Of a stretch of DNA of 64,000 bases, positions 54,922-64,000 are shown in pieces. The translations under genes were made by a program, and so were the position numbers. How positions within the stretch are numbered: position 1 is the first letter of the stretch; each line of letters starts with the position of its first letter. Location of the stretch: positions 51,424 through 115,423 of the forward strand of contig JABCYW010000003.1 of the NCBI GenBank assembly GCA_013289985.1, read 5' to 3'. This DNA comes from Betaproteobacteria bacterium (GTDB lineage Bacteria > Pseudomonadota > Gammaproteobacteria > Burkholderiales > Burkholderiaceae_C). The notes under the pieces were generated by a model. That model saw only the letters and a program-made list of their open reading frames with translations. It searched no databases and had not been told where the DNA came from.

Positions 54922-56228
54922 GCTTGCACAAATATCCCAGCTATAGAGACAGCGGAGTGGAATGGCTAGGGGAGGTGCCACACCATTGGCACGTGCACCG
55001 ACTCAAGACTCAAATGGCGCTGCGCACCGAGAAGACTGAACGTCGAGACAACCCTGTAGCGCTCGAAAATATCGAGAGCTGGTCTGGGCGTTTCATCGCC
55101 ACTGGTACTGAATTCGAGGGCGAAGGCATCGCCTTTGAGGGCGGCGACCTTCTGTTCGGAAAGCTAAGACCGTATCTCGCAAAGGTCTACCTCACAGAAA
55201 CTTCTGGTGAGGCCGTTGGCGACTTTCACGTGCTGCGCCCGAGCAACTCTCTAAATGCGCGATACGCACAATACCAAATGCTCAGTCGGAGCTTTATTGC
55301 ATCTATCGACGGGTCGACTTTCGGCTCGAAAATGCCGCGCGCAAATTGGGAATCGCTCGGCAGAATGCCATTCGTCGTGCCGCCGCGAGAAGAACAAGCA
55401 CTAGTTGCTGCGTTCTTGGATGATGAGATCGCGAAGATCGATGCGCTGATCGCAAAGCAGGAAGAGCTCGTTGACCTGTTGACCGAAAAGCGTCGCGCCG
55501 TCATTTCGCAGACTGTGACGCGCGGTCTCAATCCGAAAGCGGAAATGAAGGATACCAGCGTGACTTGGTTAGGTCTCATTCCAGCACATTGGCAAACGGG
55601 GTCGCTAACGCGCATTTCAGAACGGGTAGTGGTGGGTATTGCCGAGGCGGCAACGCATGCTTACAGGCGGCACGGCGTTCCGATACTTCGCTCCACCAAT
55701 ATTCGACCAGGGCGATTGACCGGGGACATCCTCTACATTGATTCTGAATTCGCAGCTGAACGAGGCTCAAAGCTCATTTCGAAGGGGGATTTGGTTACCG
55801 TTCGCACCGGAAACGCTGGGGTAACCGCAGTAGTTCCTTCCGAACTCGACCAATGCCAATGCTTCACGATGCTCATCACCACGCTGCGACAGGACTGCGA
55901 TCCAGCTTACTACTGCTACTGGATGAACAGTGAAGCAGCAGTTCGATATTTTCGGCTTGAAGGTTGGGGAACGGCACAGGTCAATATCAGCGTGCCGATT
56001 CTGAAGTCTCTCCCGGTAGTTATTCCACCGCTCCGGGAGCAGGCGGCCATCGTTGCACACCTCGACGCCGAAACTGCCAAAGTAGACAAGCTGATCGGAG
56101 CAGTTGAACGCACGACCTCCCTGCTCCGAGAACGCCGCAGTGCGCTCATTGCGACGGCAGTCACCGGTCACATCGACCTGCGCGATGCGACGCCAGGGCT
56201 ACCCGCTCCAGAGAAACTCGCCGCGTGA
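54918..56228 (+). CDS. hsdS: Type I restriction-modification specificity subunit
   Basis: 436 residues. Two target-recognition half-subunits, each starting with a YP/…[13 protein letters not shown] or [12 protein letters not shown] block and ending in the conserved coiled coil ([40 protein letters not shown]). Each half reads one half of a bipartite site, holding HsdM dimers on the spacer arms. Base composition is visibly AT-richer than the flanks: line 55741–55800 has 29 G+C in 60. This fits exchange of recognition domains by transfer. Recognition sequence not predictable. Confidence 0.93.
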   Translation: MSLHKYPSYRDSGVEWLGEVPHHWHVHRLKTQMALRTEKTERRDNPVALENIESWSGRFIATGTEFEGEGIAFEGGDLLFGKLRPYLAKVYLTETSGEAVGDFHVLRPSNSLNARYAQYQMLSRSFIASIDGSTFGSKMPRANWESLGRMPFVVPPREEQALVAAFLDDEIAKIDALIAKQEELVDLLTEKRRAVISQTVTRGLNPKAEMKDTSVTWLGLIPAHWQTGSLTRISERVVVGIAEAATHAYRRHGVPILRSTNIRPGRLTGDILYIDSEFAAERGSKLISKGDLVTVRTGNAGVTAVVPSELDQCQCFTMLITTLRQDCDPAYYCYWMNSEAAVRYFRLEGWGTAQVNISVPILKSLPVVIPPLREQAAIVAHLDAETAKVDKLIGAVERTTSLLRERRSALIATAVTGHIDLRDATPGLPAPEKLAA

Positions 56229-56271
56229 GCGCCGACCGCGGTCAAGCACATATGGCCAACGACGGAACCCC

Positions 56272-59200
56272 ATGAGCCTGCACCAGGAAGTCCACTTCGA
56301 GTCGGAAATCTGCCAGCACCTGGCGGCCAACGGCTGGCTCCATGCCGAAGGCGACGCAGCGCTGTTCGATCGCTCCCACGGCCTGTTCATGCCCGACCTG
56401 CTCGCCTGGATCGAGGCCACGCAGCCCGAGAGCTTTCAACGCCTCACCAAGACCCATGGCGCTGCCCCGGCCACCGTCCTGGCCGAGCGCGTCCGCAAGA
56501 GCCTGAACGAGCGCGGCACGCTGGACGTCCTGCGCCGTGGCGTCGAGATGCTGGGCCTGCGCGAGCCGCTGATGCTGGCGCAATTCAAACCGGCACTCAC
56601 GATCAACCCGGCAATCCAGGCCAGGTATGCCAAGAACCGGCTGCGCGTTGTTCGGCAGGTCACGCACTCGCCCAACAACCCGCGTGCCGAACTGGACCTC
56701 GTGCTGTTCCTGAACGGCGTGGCAGTCGCTACCGCGGAATTGAAGTCCAACTTCACGCAGAGCGTGCACGACGCGGTCGACCAATATCGCTTCGACCGGC
56801 ACCCGCAACCCAAGGGCGGCGTGCTGGAGCCGATCCTGGGATTCCCAGGCGGCGCACTCGTGCACTTCGCCGTCAGCCAATCCGAAGTCATGATGACCAC
56901 CCGGCTGGCCGGCCCGGCGACGACCTTCCTGCCCTTCAACCGCGGCAATGCAGGCGCGGCCGGCAACGCTCCGAATCCGGACGGCTTCGCGACCGCCTAT
57001 CTCTGGGAAGAGGTCTGGGCCCGCGAGAGCTGGCTCGACATCCTGCACCGCTACCTCATCGGCAAGCGCGATGACAAGGGCCGCCCCAAGAGCGTCATCT
57101 TTCCACGCTATCACCAGCTCGATGCGACCCGCCGGCTGGTCGCCGATGTCCTGGAGAACGGCGCCGGCCAGCGCTACCTGATCCAGCATTCCGCCGGCTC
57201 GGGCAAGACCAACTCGATCGCCTGGACGGCGCACTTCCTGGCCGACCTGCATGACGCCCAGCACCAGAAGATGTTCGACAGCGTGCTGGTCGTGTCCGAC
57301 CGCAACGTGCTCGACGCGCAGTTGCAGGAAGCCATCTTCGACTTCGAGCGCACCACGGGCGTCGTCGCCAGCATCACCAACGAGCATGGCAGCAAGAGCG
57401 CCCAGCTGTCGCAGGCGCTCAAGGACGGCAAGAAGATCATCGTCTGCACCATCCAGACGTTTCCGTTTGCCTTGCAGGCCGTGCAGGAACTTGCCGCCAC
57501 CGAGGGCAAGCGCTTCGCCGTCATCGCCGACGAGGCACACAGCTCCCAGAGCGGCGAGGCCGCCGCGAAGCTCAAGCAGCTGCTCTCCGCCCAGGAATGG
57601 GCCGACCTGCAGGATGGCGGCGAGATCGACACCGAAGCCATCCTGGCGGCGCAGATGGAGGCGCGCGCCGGCGCGAAGGGCCTGACCTACGTCGCCTTCA
57701 CGGCCACGCCGAAGGCCAAGACGCTGGAGCTGTTCGGCCGGCCCGGGCCCGATGGCCTGCCGCAGCCCTTCCACGTGTATTCCATGCGCCAGGCCATCGA
57801 GGAGGGCTTCATCCTCGACGTGCTGAAGAACTACACCACCTACAAGCTGGCATTCAAGCTGGCGCACGACGGCCAGGAATACGACGAGAAGCAGGTCGAG
57901 CGCAGCGCTGCCATGAAGAGCGTCATGCAGTGGGTCCGGCTGCATCCGTACAACATCTCGCAGAAGGTGCAGATCGTCGTCGAGCACTATCGGGAGAACG
58001 TGCAGCCGCTGCTGGAGGGCAAGGCGAAGGCGATGATCGTCGTCGGCAGCCGCAAGGAAGCGGTCCGCTGGCAGAAGGCCATCCGCGGCTACATCGCCCA
58101 ACGGAACTACCCGCTCGGCGTGCTCGTGGCGTTCTCTGGCGAGGTGAACGACCCGGAGAGCTATCCGCAGGCGGTGAGCGAAACCTCCAAGGACCTGAAC
58201 CCCGGCCTGAAGGGACGAGACATCCGCGACGCATTCGCCGAGCCTGGCTTCCACCTGCTGCTGGTTGCCAACAAGTTCCAGACCGGCTTCGACCAGCCGC
58301 TGCTGTGCGGGATGTACGTCGACAAGATGCTGGGCGGCATCCAGGCGGTGCAGACCCTGTCGCGGCTGAATCGGTCGCATCCGGGCAAGGACACCACCTA
58401 CATCCTGGACTTCGTCAACGACGCCGGCGACATCCTCAAGGCGTTCAAGACCTACTACGAGACCGCCGAACTGGCGGCCTCGACCGACCCCCATCTGGTC
58501 TACGACCTGCGCGCGAAGCTGGACGCGGCGGGCTGCTACGACGAGTTCGAGGTCGACCGGGTTGCCACGGTGGATCTCGATCCGAACGGGACGCAGAAGC
58601 AGCTGGACGCCGCCATCGCACCGGTCGCGGACCGCCTGCTCAAGCGCTACAAGGCCGCGCAAGCCGAGAAGACCGCTGCCGAGGACAAGGGCGACGACGC
58701 CGGCGCCAAGGCCGCCAAGGACGTCCTCGACGCATTGCTGCTGTTCAAGAACGACATGGCGGCCTACGTCAGGCTGTATGCATTCCTGTCCCAGATATTC
58801 GACTACGGCAACACCGGCATCGAGAAGCGCTTCCTGTTCTACAAGCGCCTGATCCCGCTGCTGGAGTTCAGCCGGGAGCGCGATACGGTCGACCTCTCCA
58901 AGGTCGTGCTGACCCACCACACGCTGAGGGGCACGGGCAAGCAACCCCTCAGCCTCGGAGGGGGCGACAGCTACAGGCTGCCACCGATGGATGCCGTGGG
59001 CAGTGGCAGCGTCCAGGAGAAGCAGCACGCCTACCTCGTCGAGATCATCCAGAAGGTCAATGGCCTGTTCGAAGGCGAACTGACGGACGACGACCAACTT
59101 GTCTACGTCAATGGCGTCTTGAAGGGAAAGCTGCTGGAGAACACGACGCTGCTCCAGCAGGCCGCGAGCAACACCAAGGAGCAGTTCGCGAATTCGCCGG

Positions 59201-59385
59201 ATCTCAAGGACGCGCTGATGCACGCGATCATGGATGCGCTGGATGCCCATACGACGATGAGCACCCAGGCGTTGGGCTCCGAACGCGTCCGCGAGGGCTT
59301 GCGCGACATCCTGCTCGGCCCGGCGCAGCTCTACGAGTCGTTGCGGGCGCGACAGGGCCCCGGCACATCCGCATCGCCCCGCTGA
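56272..59385 (+). CDS. hsdR: Type I restriction endonuclease subunit
   Basis: 1037 residues. N-terminal PD-(D/E)xK nuclease: D142 in AELDLVLFLNG, then E156 and K158 in ATAELKSN. SF2 translocase: Walker A HSAGSGKT (K312), DEAH box at 420–423, SAT-like FTATPK, QTGFDQP, SRLNR. C-terminal helical region for HsdM binding. Cuts unmethylated DNA at a distance after ATP-driven translocation. ATG 56272 (MSLHQEVHFE) is the family start; an earlier in-frame frame exists but lacks similarity. Complete, so the system is probably active. Confidence 0.92.
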   Translation: MSLHQEVHFESEICQHLAANGWLHAEGDAALFDRSHGLFMPDLLAWIEATQPESFQRLTKTHGAAPATVLAERVRKSLNERGTLDVLRRGVEMLGLREPLMLAQFKPALTINPAIQARYAKNRLRVVRQVTHSPNNPRAELDLVLFLNGVAVATAELKSNFTQSVHDAVDQYRFDRHPQPKGGVLEPILGFPGGALVHFAVSQSEVMMTTRLAGPATTFLPFNRGNAGAAGNAPNPDGFATAYLWEEVWARESWLDILHRYLIGKRDDKGRPKSVIFPRYHQLDATRRLVADVLENGAGQRYLIQHSAGSGKTNSIAWTAHFLADLHDAQHQKMFDSVLVVSDRNVLDAQLQEAIFDFERTTGVVASITNEHGSKSAQLSQALKDGKKIIVCTIQTFPFALQAVQELAATEGKRFAVIADEAHSSQSGEAAAKLKQLLSAQEWADLQDGGEIDTEAILAAQMEARAGAKGLTYVAFTATPKAKTLELFGRPGPDGLPQPFHVYSMRQAIEEGFILDVLKNYTTYKLAFKLAHDGQEYDEKQVERSAAMKSVMQWVRLHPYNISQKVQIVVEHYRENVQPLLEGKAKAMIVVGSRKEAVRWQKAIRGYIAQRNYPLGVLVAFSGEVNDPESYPQAVSETSKDLNPGLKGRDIRDAFAEPGFHLLLVANKFQTGFDQPLLCGMYVDKMLGGIQAVQTLSRLNRSHPGKDTTYILDFVNDAGDILKAFKTYYETAELAASTDPHLVYDLRAKLDAAGCYDEFEVDRVATVDLDPNGTQKQLDAAIAPVADRLLKRYKAAQAEKTAAEDKGDDAGAKAAKDVLDALLLFKNDMAAYVRLYAFLSQIFDYGNTGIEKRFLFYKRLIPLLEFSRERDTVDLSKVVLTHHTLRGTGKQPLSLGGGDSYRLPPMDAVGSGSVQEKQHAYLVEIIQKVNGLFEGELTDDDQLVYVNGVLKGKLLENTTLLQQAASNTKEQFANSPDLKDALMHAIMDALDAHTTMSTQALGSERVREGLRDILLGPAQLYESLRARQGPGTSASPR

Positions 59386-59476
59386 GCATCGATCGGCGGA
59401 CGTCCTGGCGCGACGTCACCCGCGGTCTTGTCGCCCCCAGGACACCCAGAATCGCACGCTCGTGCTAAAACGCACC

Positions 59477-59500
59477 CTGCGCCACCAATAGGCGCAGGAG
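59477..59500 (+). promoter_or_regulatory. Hairpin at the ribosome-binding site of the acyl-CoA dehydrogenase gene
   Basis: CTGCGCC (59477–59483), loop ACCAATA, GGCGCAG (59491–59497); the right arm overlaps AGGAG (59496–59500) nine bases before the ATG. It might modulate translation. An extended -10-like TGCTAAAAC lies at 59463–59471. Confidence 0.35.
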
Positions 59501-59509
59501 ACAGCGTCC

Positions 59510-60691
59510 ATGGATCTCGATTTCACCCCGGAACAACAGGCCTTCCGAGCCGACATCCGGTCATGGGTGGCGGCCAGCCTGCCGCAAGACATCGCCCACA
59601 AGGTACATAACGGCCTGCGCCAGTCGCGCGACGACCTGCAGCGCTGGGCGAAGATCCTCGGCGCCAAGGGCTGGCTGGGCTACGGCTGGCCCAAGGAGTT
59701 CGGCGGCCCGGGCTGGGACGCCATCGAGCGCCACCTGTTCGAGGAGGAGTGCGCCCTTGCCGGCGCGCCGCGCATCGTGCCGTTCGGGCCGGTGATGGTG
59801 GCGCCGGTGATCATGGCGTTCGGCTCGCCCGAGCAGCAGAAGAAGTTCCTGCCGGGCATCGCGTCCGGCGACGTGTGGTGGAGCCAGGGCTACAGCGAGC
59901 CGGGCTCCGGCTCCGACCTCGCCTCCGTCAAGACCCGCGCCATCCGCGAGGGCGACAAGTACATCGTCAACGGCCAGAAGACCTGGACGACGCTGGGCCA
60001 GTACGGCGAATGGATCTTCTGCCTGGTGCGCACGTCCACCGAGGGCAAGCCGCAGACGGGCATCTCGTTCCTGCTGATCGACATGAAGTCGCCCGGCGTC
60101 ACCGTGCGGCCCATCGTGCTGATGGACGGCGAGCCCGAGGTCAACGAGGTGTTCTTCGACAACGTCGAGGTGCCCGTGGCCAACCTCGTCGGCGAGGAGA
60201 ACAAGGGCTGGACCTACGCGAAGTACCTGCTGGCGCACGAGCGCACCAACATCGCCGACGTCAACCGCGCCAAGCGCGAGCTCGAACGCCTGAAGCGGCT
60301 CGCGCAGTCGGAAGGCCTGATGGACGACCCGCGCTTCCGCGACCAGGTGGCGCTGCTCGAAGTGGACATCGTGGCGCTCGAGATGATGGTGCTGCGCGTG
60401 CTGAGCGCCCAGGCGGGCGGCAAGAAGGCGCTGGACATCGCGGGCCTGCTGAAGATCAAGGGCAGCGAGATCCAGCAGCGCTACACCGAGCTGCTGATGC
60501 TGGCCGGCGGCCCGTTCAGCCTGCCCTTCGTCTGGGAGGCGATGGAGGCCGGCTGGCAGGGCGACTACATCGGCGGCCCGCAGTTCGCGCCGCTGGCGGC
60601 CAACTACTTCAACTACCGCAAGACGACGATCTACGGTGGCTCCAACGAAGTGCAGCGAAACATCGTCGCGCAGACGGTGTTGGGGGTTTGA
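59510..60691 (+). CDS. Acyl-CoA dehydrogenase, large subunit type (PimC-like)
   Basis: 393 residues of the ACAD fold. N-terminal helices MDLDFTPEQQAFRADIRSWV, FAD/substrate loop WWSQGYSEPGSGSDLASVKT, WTTLGQYGEWIFCLVRT, and a C-terminal YGGSNEVQRNIVAQTVLG. It fits the larger member of the paired dehydrogenases often annotated pimeloyl-CoA dehydrogenase large subunit. It oxidises an acyl-CoA to enoyl-CoA with electron transfer flavoprotein; chain length unknown. One base separates it from its partner gene, so the two probably form a heteromer. Confidence 0.88.
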   Translation: MDLDFTPEQQAFRADIRSWVAASLPQDIAHKVHNGLRQSRDDLQRWAKILGAKGWLGYGWPKEFGGPGWDAIERHLFEEECALAGAPRIVPFGPVMVAPVIMAFGSPEQQKKFLPGIASGDVWWSQGYSEPGSGSDLASVKTRAIREGDKYIVNGQKTWTTLGQYGEWIFCLVRTSTEGKPQTGISFLLIDMKSPGVTVRPIVLMDGEPEVNEVFFDNVEVPVANLVGEENKGWTYAKYLLAHERTNIADVNRAKRELERLKRLAQSEGLMDDPRFRDQVALLEVDIVALEMMVLRVLSAQAGGKKALDIAGLLKIKGSEIQQRYTELLMLAGGPFSLPFVWEAMEAGWQGDYIGGPQFAPLAANYFNYRKTTIYGGSNEVQRNIVAQTVLGV

Positions 60692-60692
60692 G

Positions 60693-61832
60693 ATGAATTT
60701 CGAATTCAGCGACGACGAACAGCAACTCAGCGAAGCGGTGCAACGCTGGGTGGAACGCGGCTACGGCTTCGAGCGCCGCACGGCCATCGCCAAGGCCGGC
60801 GGCTTCAGCGCCGAGGCCTGGGGCCAGATCGCCGAGCTGGGCCTGCTGGGCCTGGGCACGTCGGAAGACGACGGCGGCATGGCCATGGGCCCGGTCGCCG
60901 CGATGCTGGCGCTGGAGGCGCTGGGGCGCGGCCTGGTGCTGGAGCCGGTGGCCGCGGTCGCCCTGGTGGCGGCGTCCGTGCTCGCGCAGGCGCCCGCGGA
61001 CGTGCGCGCGAACTGGGCGCCGCGCGTGGCGTCGGGCGAGGCCCGCGTGGTGCTCGCGTACCAGGAACGTGCCGCCCGCTACAGGCTCCAGCGGGTCGAC
61101 ACGAAGGCCGCGAAGAGCGGCGACGCCTGGACGCTCGCCGGCACCAAGAGCCTGGTGCCGATCGGCGACCAGGCCGACGCCTTCATCGTCAGCGCCCGCG
61201 TCAGCGGCAACGCCGACGACCCGGCCGGCATCGCGCTGTTCCTGGTCGAGCGCGCCGCCGACGGCGTGAAGACGCAGGGCTACGCGCTGCAGGACGGCTC
61301 GCGCGCCGCCGAGGTGACGCTGGCGAACGCGCCCGCCACGCTGCTGGTGGCCGCCGGCCCGGCCTTCGCCGCGCTGGAACTGGCCGTCGACACCGGCATC
61401 GCGGCGCTGGCCGCCGAGGCCGTGGGCGCGATGGACAAGCTGTTCGAGCTGACCGCCGACTACCTGAACACGCGCAAGCAGTTCGGCGTGCCCATCGGCA
61501 CCTTCCAGGCGCTGCGCCACCGCATCGCCGACATGAAGATGCAGCTGGAGCTGGCGCGCTCGATGAGCTACTACGCCACGCTCAAGCTGGGGGAGGCGCC
61601 CGCGGTGCGCCGGCGCGCCGTCGCGCAGGCCAAGGTGCAGCTGGGCCAGAGCGCGCGCTATCTCGGCCAGCAGGCGATCCAGCTGCACGGCGGCATCGGC
61701 ATGACCGACGAGTACATCGGCAGCCACTACTTCAAACGCCTGACGACGATGGAGATGCAGTTCGGCGACACCATGCACCACATCGGCGAGGTGAGTGCCC
61801 GCATGCAGGAAACGGCTGGCGTCTTCGCGTGA
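60693..61832 (+). CDS. Acyl-CoA dehydrogenase, small subunit type (PimD-like)
   Basis: 379 residues. MNFEFSDDEQQLSEAVQRWV at the N-terminus; the middle domain lacks some of the glycine-rich FAD loop seen in the partner; the C-terminal helices end with LGQQAIQLHGGIGMTDEYIG and HYFKRLTTMEMQFGDT. This matches the short partner of the pair, possibly with weaker FAD contacts and dependence on the large subunit. ATG 60693 is one base after the preceding stop. Role in degradation of dicarboxylic or branched acyl-CoA is by analogy. Confidence 0.86.
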   Translation: MNFEFSDDEQQLSEAVQRWVERGYGFERRTAIAKAGGFSAEAWGQIAELGLLGLGTSEDDGGMAMGPVAAMLALEALGRGLVLEPVAAVALVAASVLAQAPADVRANWAPRVASGEARVVLAYQERAARYRLQRVDTKAAKSGDAWTLAGTKSLVPIGDQADAFIVSARVSGNADDPAGIALFLVERAADGVKTQGYALQDGSRAAEVTLANAPATLLVAAGPAFAALELAVDTGIAALAAEAVGAMDKLFELTADYLNTRKQFGVPIGTFQALRHRIADMKMQLELARSMSYYATLKLGEAPAVRRRAVAQAKVQLGQSARYLGQQAIQLHGGIGMTDEYIGSHYFKRLTTMEMQFGDTMHHIGEVSARMQETAGVFA

Positions 61833-61903
61833 CGCCCCGGCCGCGACCCCGCCTCGCACGATGACAGGGCTGTGACAGGTCGAATATCGGTAGACTGCAC
61901 CGG

Positions 61904-61927
61904 ATGACGTCTGCCGCCGTCGCTTGA
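61904..61927 (+). promoter_or_regulatory. Seven-codon upstream reading frame overlapping the kinase start
   Basis: ATG 61904 gives MTSAAVA then TGA (61925–61927), which overlaps the TTG start of the kinase (61924) as TTGA. No ribosome-binding site is clear for either. Translation of the short frame could couple to the kinase start; chance cannot be excluded. Confidence 0.3.
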
Positions 61928-63771
61928 CAGATACCTCAGTGGGTATTCAATCCAGTCCGCCTTCCGCCCCGGTCGCCGACGCGCGCGCCGGACTCGCCGC
62001 GATCGACCGGCAGATCGGGTTCGAGCGCATCAACTCGCTCTACGCGATCACGGAGCCGCTGCTGTTCGGCGGGTTCGCGTTCACGGTGCTGACCGGCCTG
62101 CTGCTGGCGCCCAGCGTGCCGCATCCGCTGCTGCTCACCTGGCTGGCCATCAAGATCGTGCTGACGGCCGCGCGCCTCGTCGACGGCCGGATGTTCCTGC
62201 GCGACCGGCATCGCTCGCTGCGGCAGCGGCGCTGGAGATCCCGCTTCGTCGCCGGCGTCGTCCTGGATTCGGTGTCGTGGGGACTGCTGCCGGTGCTGTG
62301 CATGCCCACCGCCGACCCCGCCATCAACGGCGTGCTGCTGGCGGCCATGGTGGCCGTGGCCTCGGCCGGCGCGATCGCGCTGTCCGCGGATCGCCTGGCG
62401 TCGGGCCTGTCCATGGTGCTGGTGCTGGGGCCGCTGGTCGAGCAGCAGGCGCTGATGCCCACGCTGCTGTCGCGCTATACCGCCACGGGGCTGGTGATCT
62501 ACGCCGCGCTGCTGTTCCTCGAGGCTCGCAACAGCCACCGCCGCTTCACCGAGGCGATGCGCCTGCGCTTCGAGAACGCCGCCATCGCCGAAGAACGCCA
62601 TCGCGCCCTGCTCTACGCCGAGCATTCCAACGCCGCGAAGACGCGCTTCCTCGCCTCGGTGAGCCACGAGCTGCGCACGCCGCTGAACGGCATCATCGGC
62701 ATGACGCAGCTGGTGGGGGTGGAGCCGCTGTCCATGCTGCAGCGCCAGCGGCTCGACGTGCTGCGCCATTCCGCCGAGCACCTGGTCACCGTCATCGGCG
62801 ACCTGCTCGACCTCTCGCGCATCGAGTTCGACCGGATCGAGCTGAACCCGCAGCCCACGCTGATCGCGCAGACCGTGCGCGACGTCACCGACCTGCTGCA
62901 GCCCGTGGCCGAGGACCGCGAGCTCGCGTTCGAGGTGGCGTTCGATCTCGGCCTGCCCGCCGCGGCGCTGATGGACGCGTCGCGCGTGAAGCAGGTGCTG
63001 CACAACCTGATCGGCAACGCGCTGAAGTTCACCGCCCAGGGCCACGTGGGCCTGGGCGTGGGCATGAGCGACGGCCTGCTGCGCTTTCGGGTGAGCGACA
63101 GCGGCGAGGGCATTCCGCCCGACGCGATCGAGCGCATCTTCGACGCGTTCGAGCAGGGCCCGTCCAGCACCGCGCCGGCGCGCTCGGGCGCCGGCCTGGG
63201 CCTGACGATCTCGCGCCGGCTCGCGCGCGCGATGGGCGGCGACGTCACCTGCCGCTCGATCCCCGGCAAGGGCACCACGTTCGAGTTCACGATCGCATTC
63301 CGGCCGACCCCGAGGACGCCCACGCCGCGCCCGTCGCTGGCGGAAGAGCTGGCCGCCGCCGGCGAGACGACGGGGCCCGCCATCGTCCGCCCGGGCCGCG
63401 TGCTGGTGGTGGAGGACAACGAGGTCAACGCGCTGGTGGTGCGCGGGATGCTGGAGCAGATGGGCGTCAACGCCGAGTTGGCGATCGACGGCCAGAAGGC
63501 TCTCGCGTGCATGAACCAGACGACCTATGACCTGGTGCTGATGGACTGCCAGATGCCCGTCCTCGACGGCTGGGAAGCCACCCGCATCTGGCGCGCGCGC
63601 GAGACGCGCCTGCGCCAGAACCAGCGGGTGCCCATCGTGGCGCTGACCGCCAGCGCCGCCGCCGGCGAACGCGAGCGCTGCCTCGAGGCGGGCATGGACG
63701 ACTACCTCAGCAAGCCGTTCTCGCGCGAGGCGCTGGGCGACCTGGTCGACCGCTACCTCGCGCCGGCCTGA
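61924..63771 (+). CDS. Hybrid sensor histidine kinase with receiver domain
   Basis: 615 residues from TTG 61924; a GTG at 61939 is an alternative and no ATG exists in frame. A five-or-so-helix membrane region (about 40–205, no known sensor domain), then HisKA with His248 (ASVSHELRTPLNGIIG), HATPase_c (NLIGNALKFTAQGH, DSGEGIPPDAIERIFDAFEQ, GAGLGLTISRRLARAMGG) and a C-terminal receiver with Asp541 (LMDCQMPVLDG, ALTAS, SKPF). Same architecture class as the kinase at 44352 but longer. Output partner not adjacent. Confidence 0.87.
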   Translation: MTDTSVGIQSSPPSAPVADARAGLAAIDRQIGFERINSLYAITEPLLFGGFAFTVLTGLLLAPSVPHPLLLTWLAIKIVLTAARLVDGRMFLRDRHRSLRQRRWRSRFVAGVVLDSVSWGLLPVLCMPTADPAINGVLLAAMVAVASAGAIALSADRLASGLSMVLVLGPLVEQQALMPTLLSRYTATGLVIYAALLFLEARNSHRRFTEAMRLRFENAAIAEERHRALLYAEHSNAAKTRFLASVSHELRTPLNGIIGMTQLVGVEPLSMLQRQRLDVLRHSAEHLVTVIGDLLDLSRIEFDRIELNPQPTLIAQTVRDVTDLLQPVAEDRELAFEVAFDLGLPAAALMDASRVKQVLHNLIGNALKFTAQGHVGLGVGMSDGLLRFRVSDSGEGIPPDAIERIFDAFEQGPSSTAPARSGAGLGLTISRRLARAMGGDVTCRSIPGKGTTFEFTIAFRPTPRTPTPRPSLAEELAAAGETTGPAIVRPGRVLVVEDNEVNALVVRGMLEQMGVNAELAIDGQKALACMNQTTYDLVLMDCQMPVLDGWEATRIWRARETRLRQNQRVPIVALTASAAAGERERCLEAGMDDYLSKPFSREALGDLVDRYLAPA

Positions 63772-63918
63772 GCCCGGAAATGAAAGGGTTCATCGCCGAT
63801 CTGCGCGAACGCACTGAGCGTGCGCAAACGGGCAGGGCCAGTGGGTGGTCTGGGGACTTGGAATCAGCCAAGCCGCGGACTTCGCTTTGCGGGGCGCGCG
63901 AGGTCAGGCACGACTCAC

Positions 63919-63996
63919 CGGGGGAGTCTGTTTTGTTCGTGTCCCCCGTCGGCCTGCGGCCTCCTCCTCCTTAACCTCACAAAACAGACTCCCCCG
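63919..63996. repeat. 17-bp perfect inverted repeat at the window end
   Basis: CGGGGGAGTCTGTTTTG (63919–63935) and its exact complement CAAAACAGACTCCCCCG (63980–63996), 44 bases apart. The left arm also forms smaller pairings (GACTC…GAGTC). No transposase is visible inside the window. It may be an end of a mobile or MITE-like element continuing beyond the window, a terminator-like hairpin or a dispersed palindrome. Confidence 0.6.
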
Positions 63997-64000
63997 CCTC

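Noticed and set aside
63780..63974. 64-codon frame after the last kinase
   Set aside because: It runs into the inverted repeat, has no ribosome-binding site and is low in protein-like features.

Overview
The window is about 64 kb of GC-rich (roughly 70 percent) bacterial chromosome. It holds about 55 densely packed protein genes with many 1–14 base overlaps, and I saw no rRNA, tRNA or CRISPR. The gene families point to Betaproteobacteria, probably Burkholderiales: a class-III Orn/Lys/Arg decarboxylase, murB beside yajQ, Dcp, an RhlE-type helicase with a GGDRP-repeat tail, and paired acyl-CoA dehydrogenases. A Roseateles/Mitsuaria-like lineage is my guess. It is inferred from protein style only.

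Layout. 1–3542: an SnoaL-like gene fragment, then two tandem alkylation-damage cassettes. Each has an O6-alkylguanine methyltransferase module followed by a PF09859-type 2OG-Fe(II) oxygenase, and each is preceded by an Ada-box-like AATT-N5-GCAA site. The second cassette encodes full-length Ada, but Ada has lost three of four zinc cysteines and its partner oxygenase has lost the iron-binding Asp. 3573–12323: dusC with a possible coupled micro-ORF, a class V aminotransferase, an FKBP, an AraC/GMC-oxidoreductase divergent pair and a DeoR/Nudix divergent pair. 12400–16416: a TetR/MFS pair with a clear shared operator, and an ABC exporter. 16686–20611: diguanylate cyclase, YpfJ-type metallopeptidase, PilZ, DUF1993 and BON-domain genes.

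20616–28505 is a complete beta-glucoside/beta-glucan utilisation locus, all on the minus strand: LacI regulator, Tat-exported binding protein, two permeases, GH1 beta-glucosidase, ABC ATPase and secreted GH16 glucanase. Three TGAAAGCGCTTTCA-type operators lie in front of the operon and of lacI. 28597–43551 carries decarboxylase, DEAD-box helicase, RsgA, Dcp, prolyl oligopeptidase, GNAT, an SBF-like transporter with divergent LysR, and an acyl-CoA ligase. 43763–51695 carries a DEDDh exonuclease, a hybrid kinase, an unrecognised protein, a bactofilin, DUF72, SHOCT, murB and yajQ. A 0.7 kb gap here contains a strong orphan terminator.

51708–59385 looks like an accessory block: a FitAB/VapBC toxin-antitoxin pair, a small HTH regulator and a type I restriction-modification system (hsdM-hsdS-hsdR) whose hsdS is visibly AT-richer. 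59510–63771: an acyl-CoA dehydrogenase pair and a second hybrid sensor kinase. The window ends in a 17-bp perfect inverted repeat. The most unusual signals are the metal-site losses in the second alkylation-repair cassette, the paired Ada boxes, the orphan terminator at 48.2 kb, and several hairpin or repeat elements in intergenic regions.
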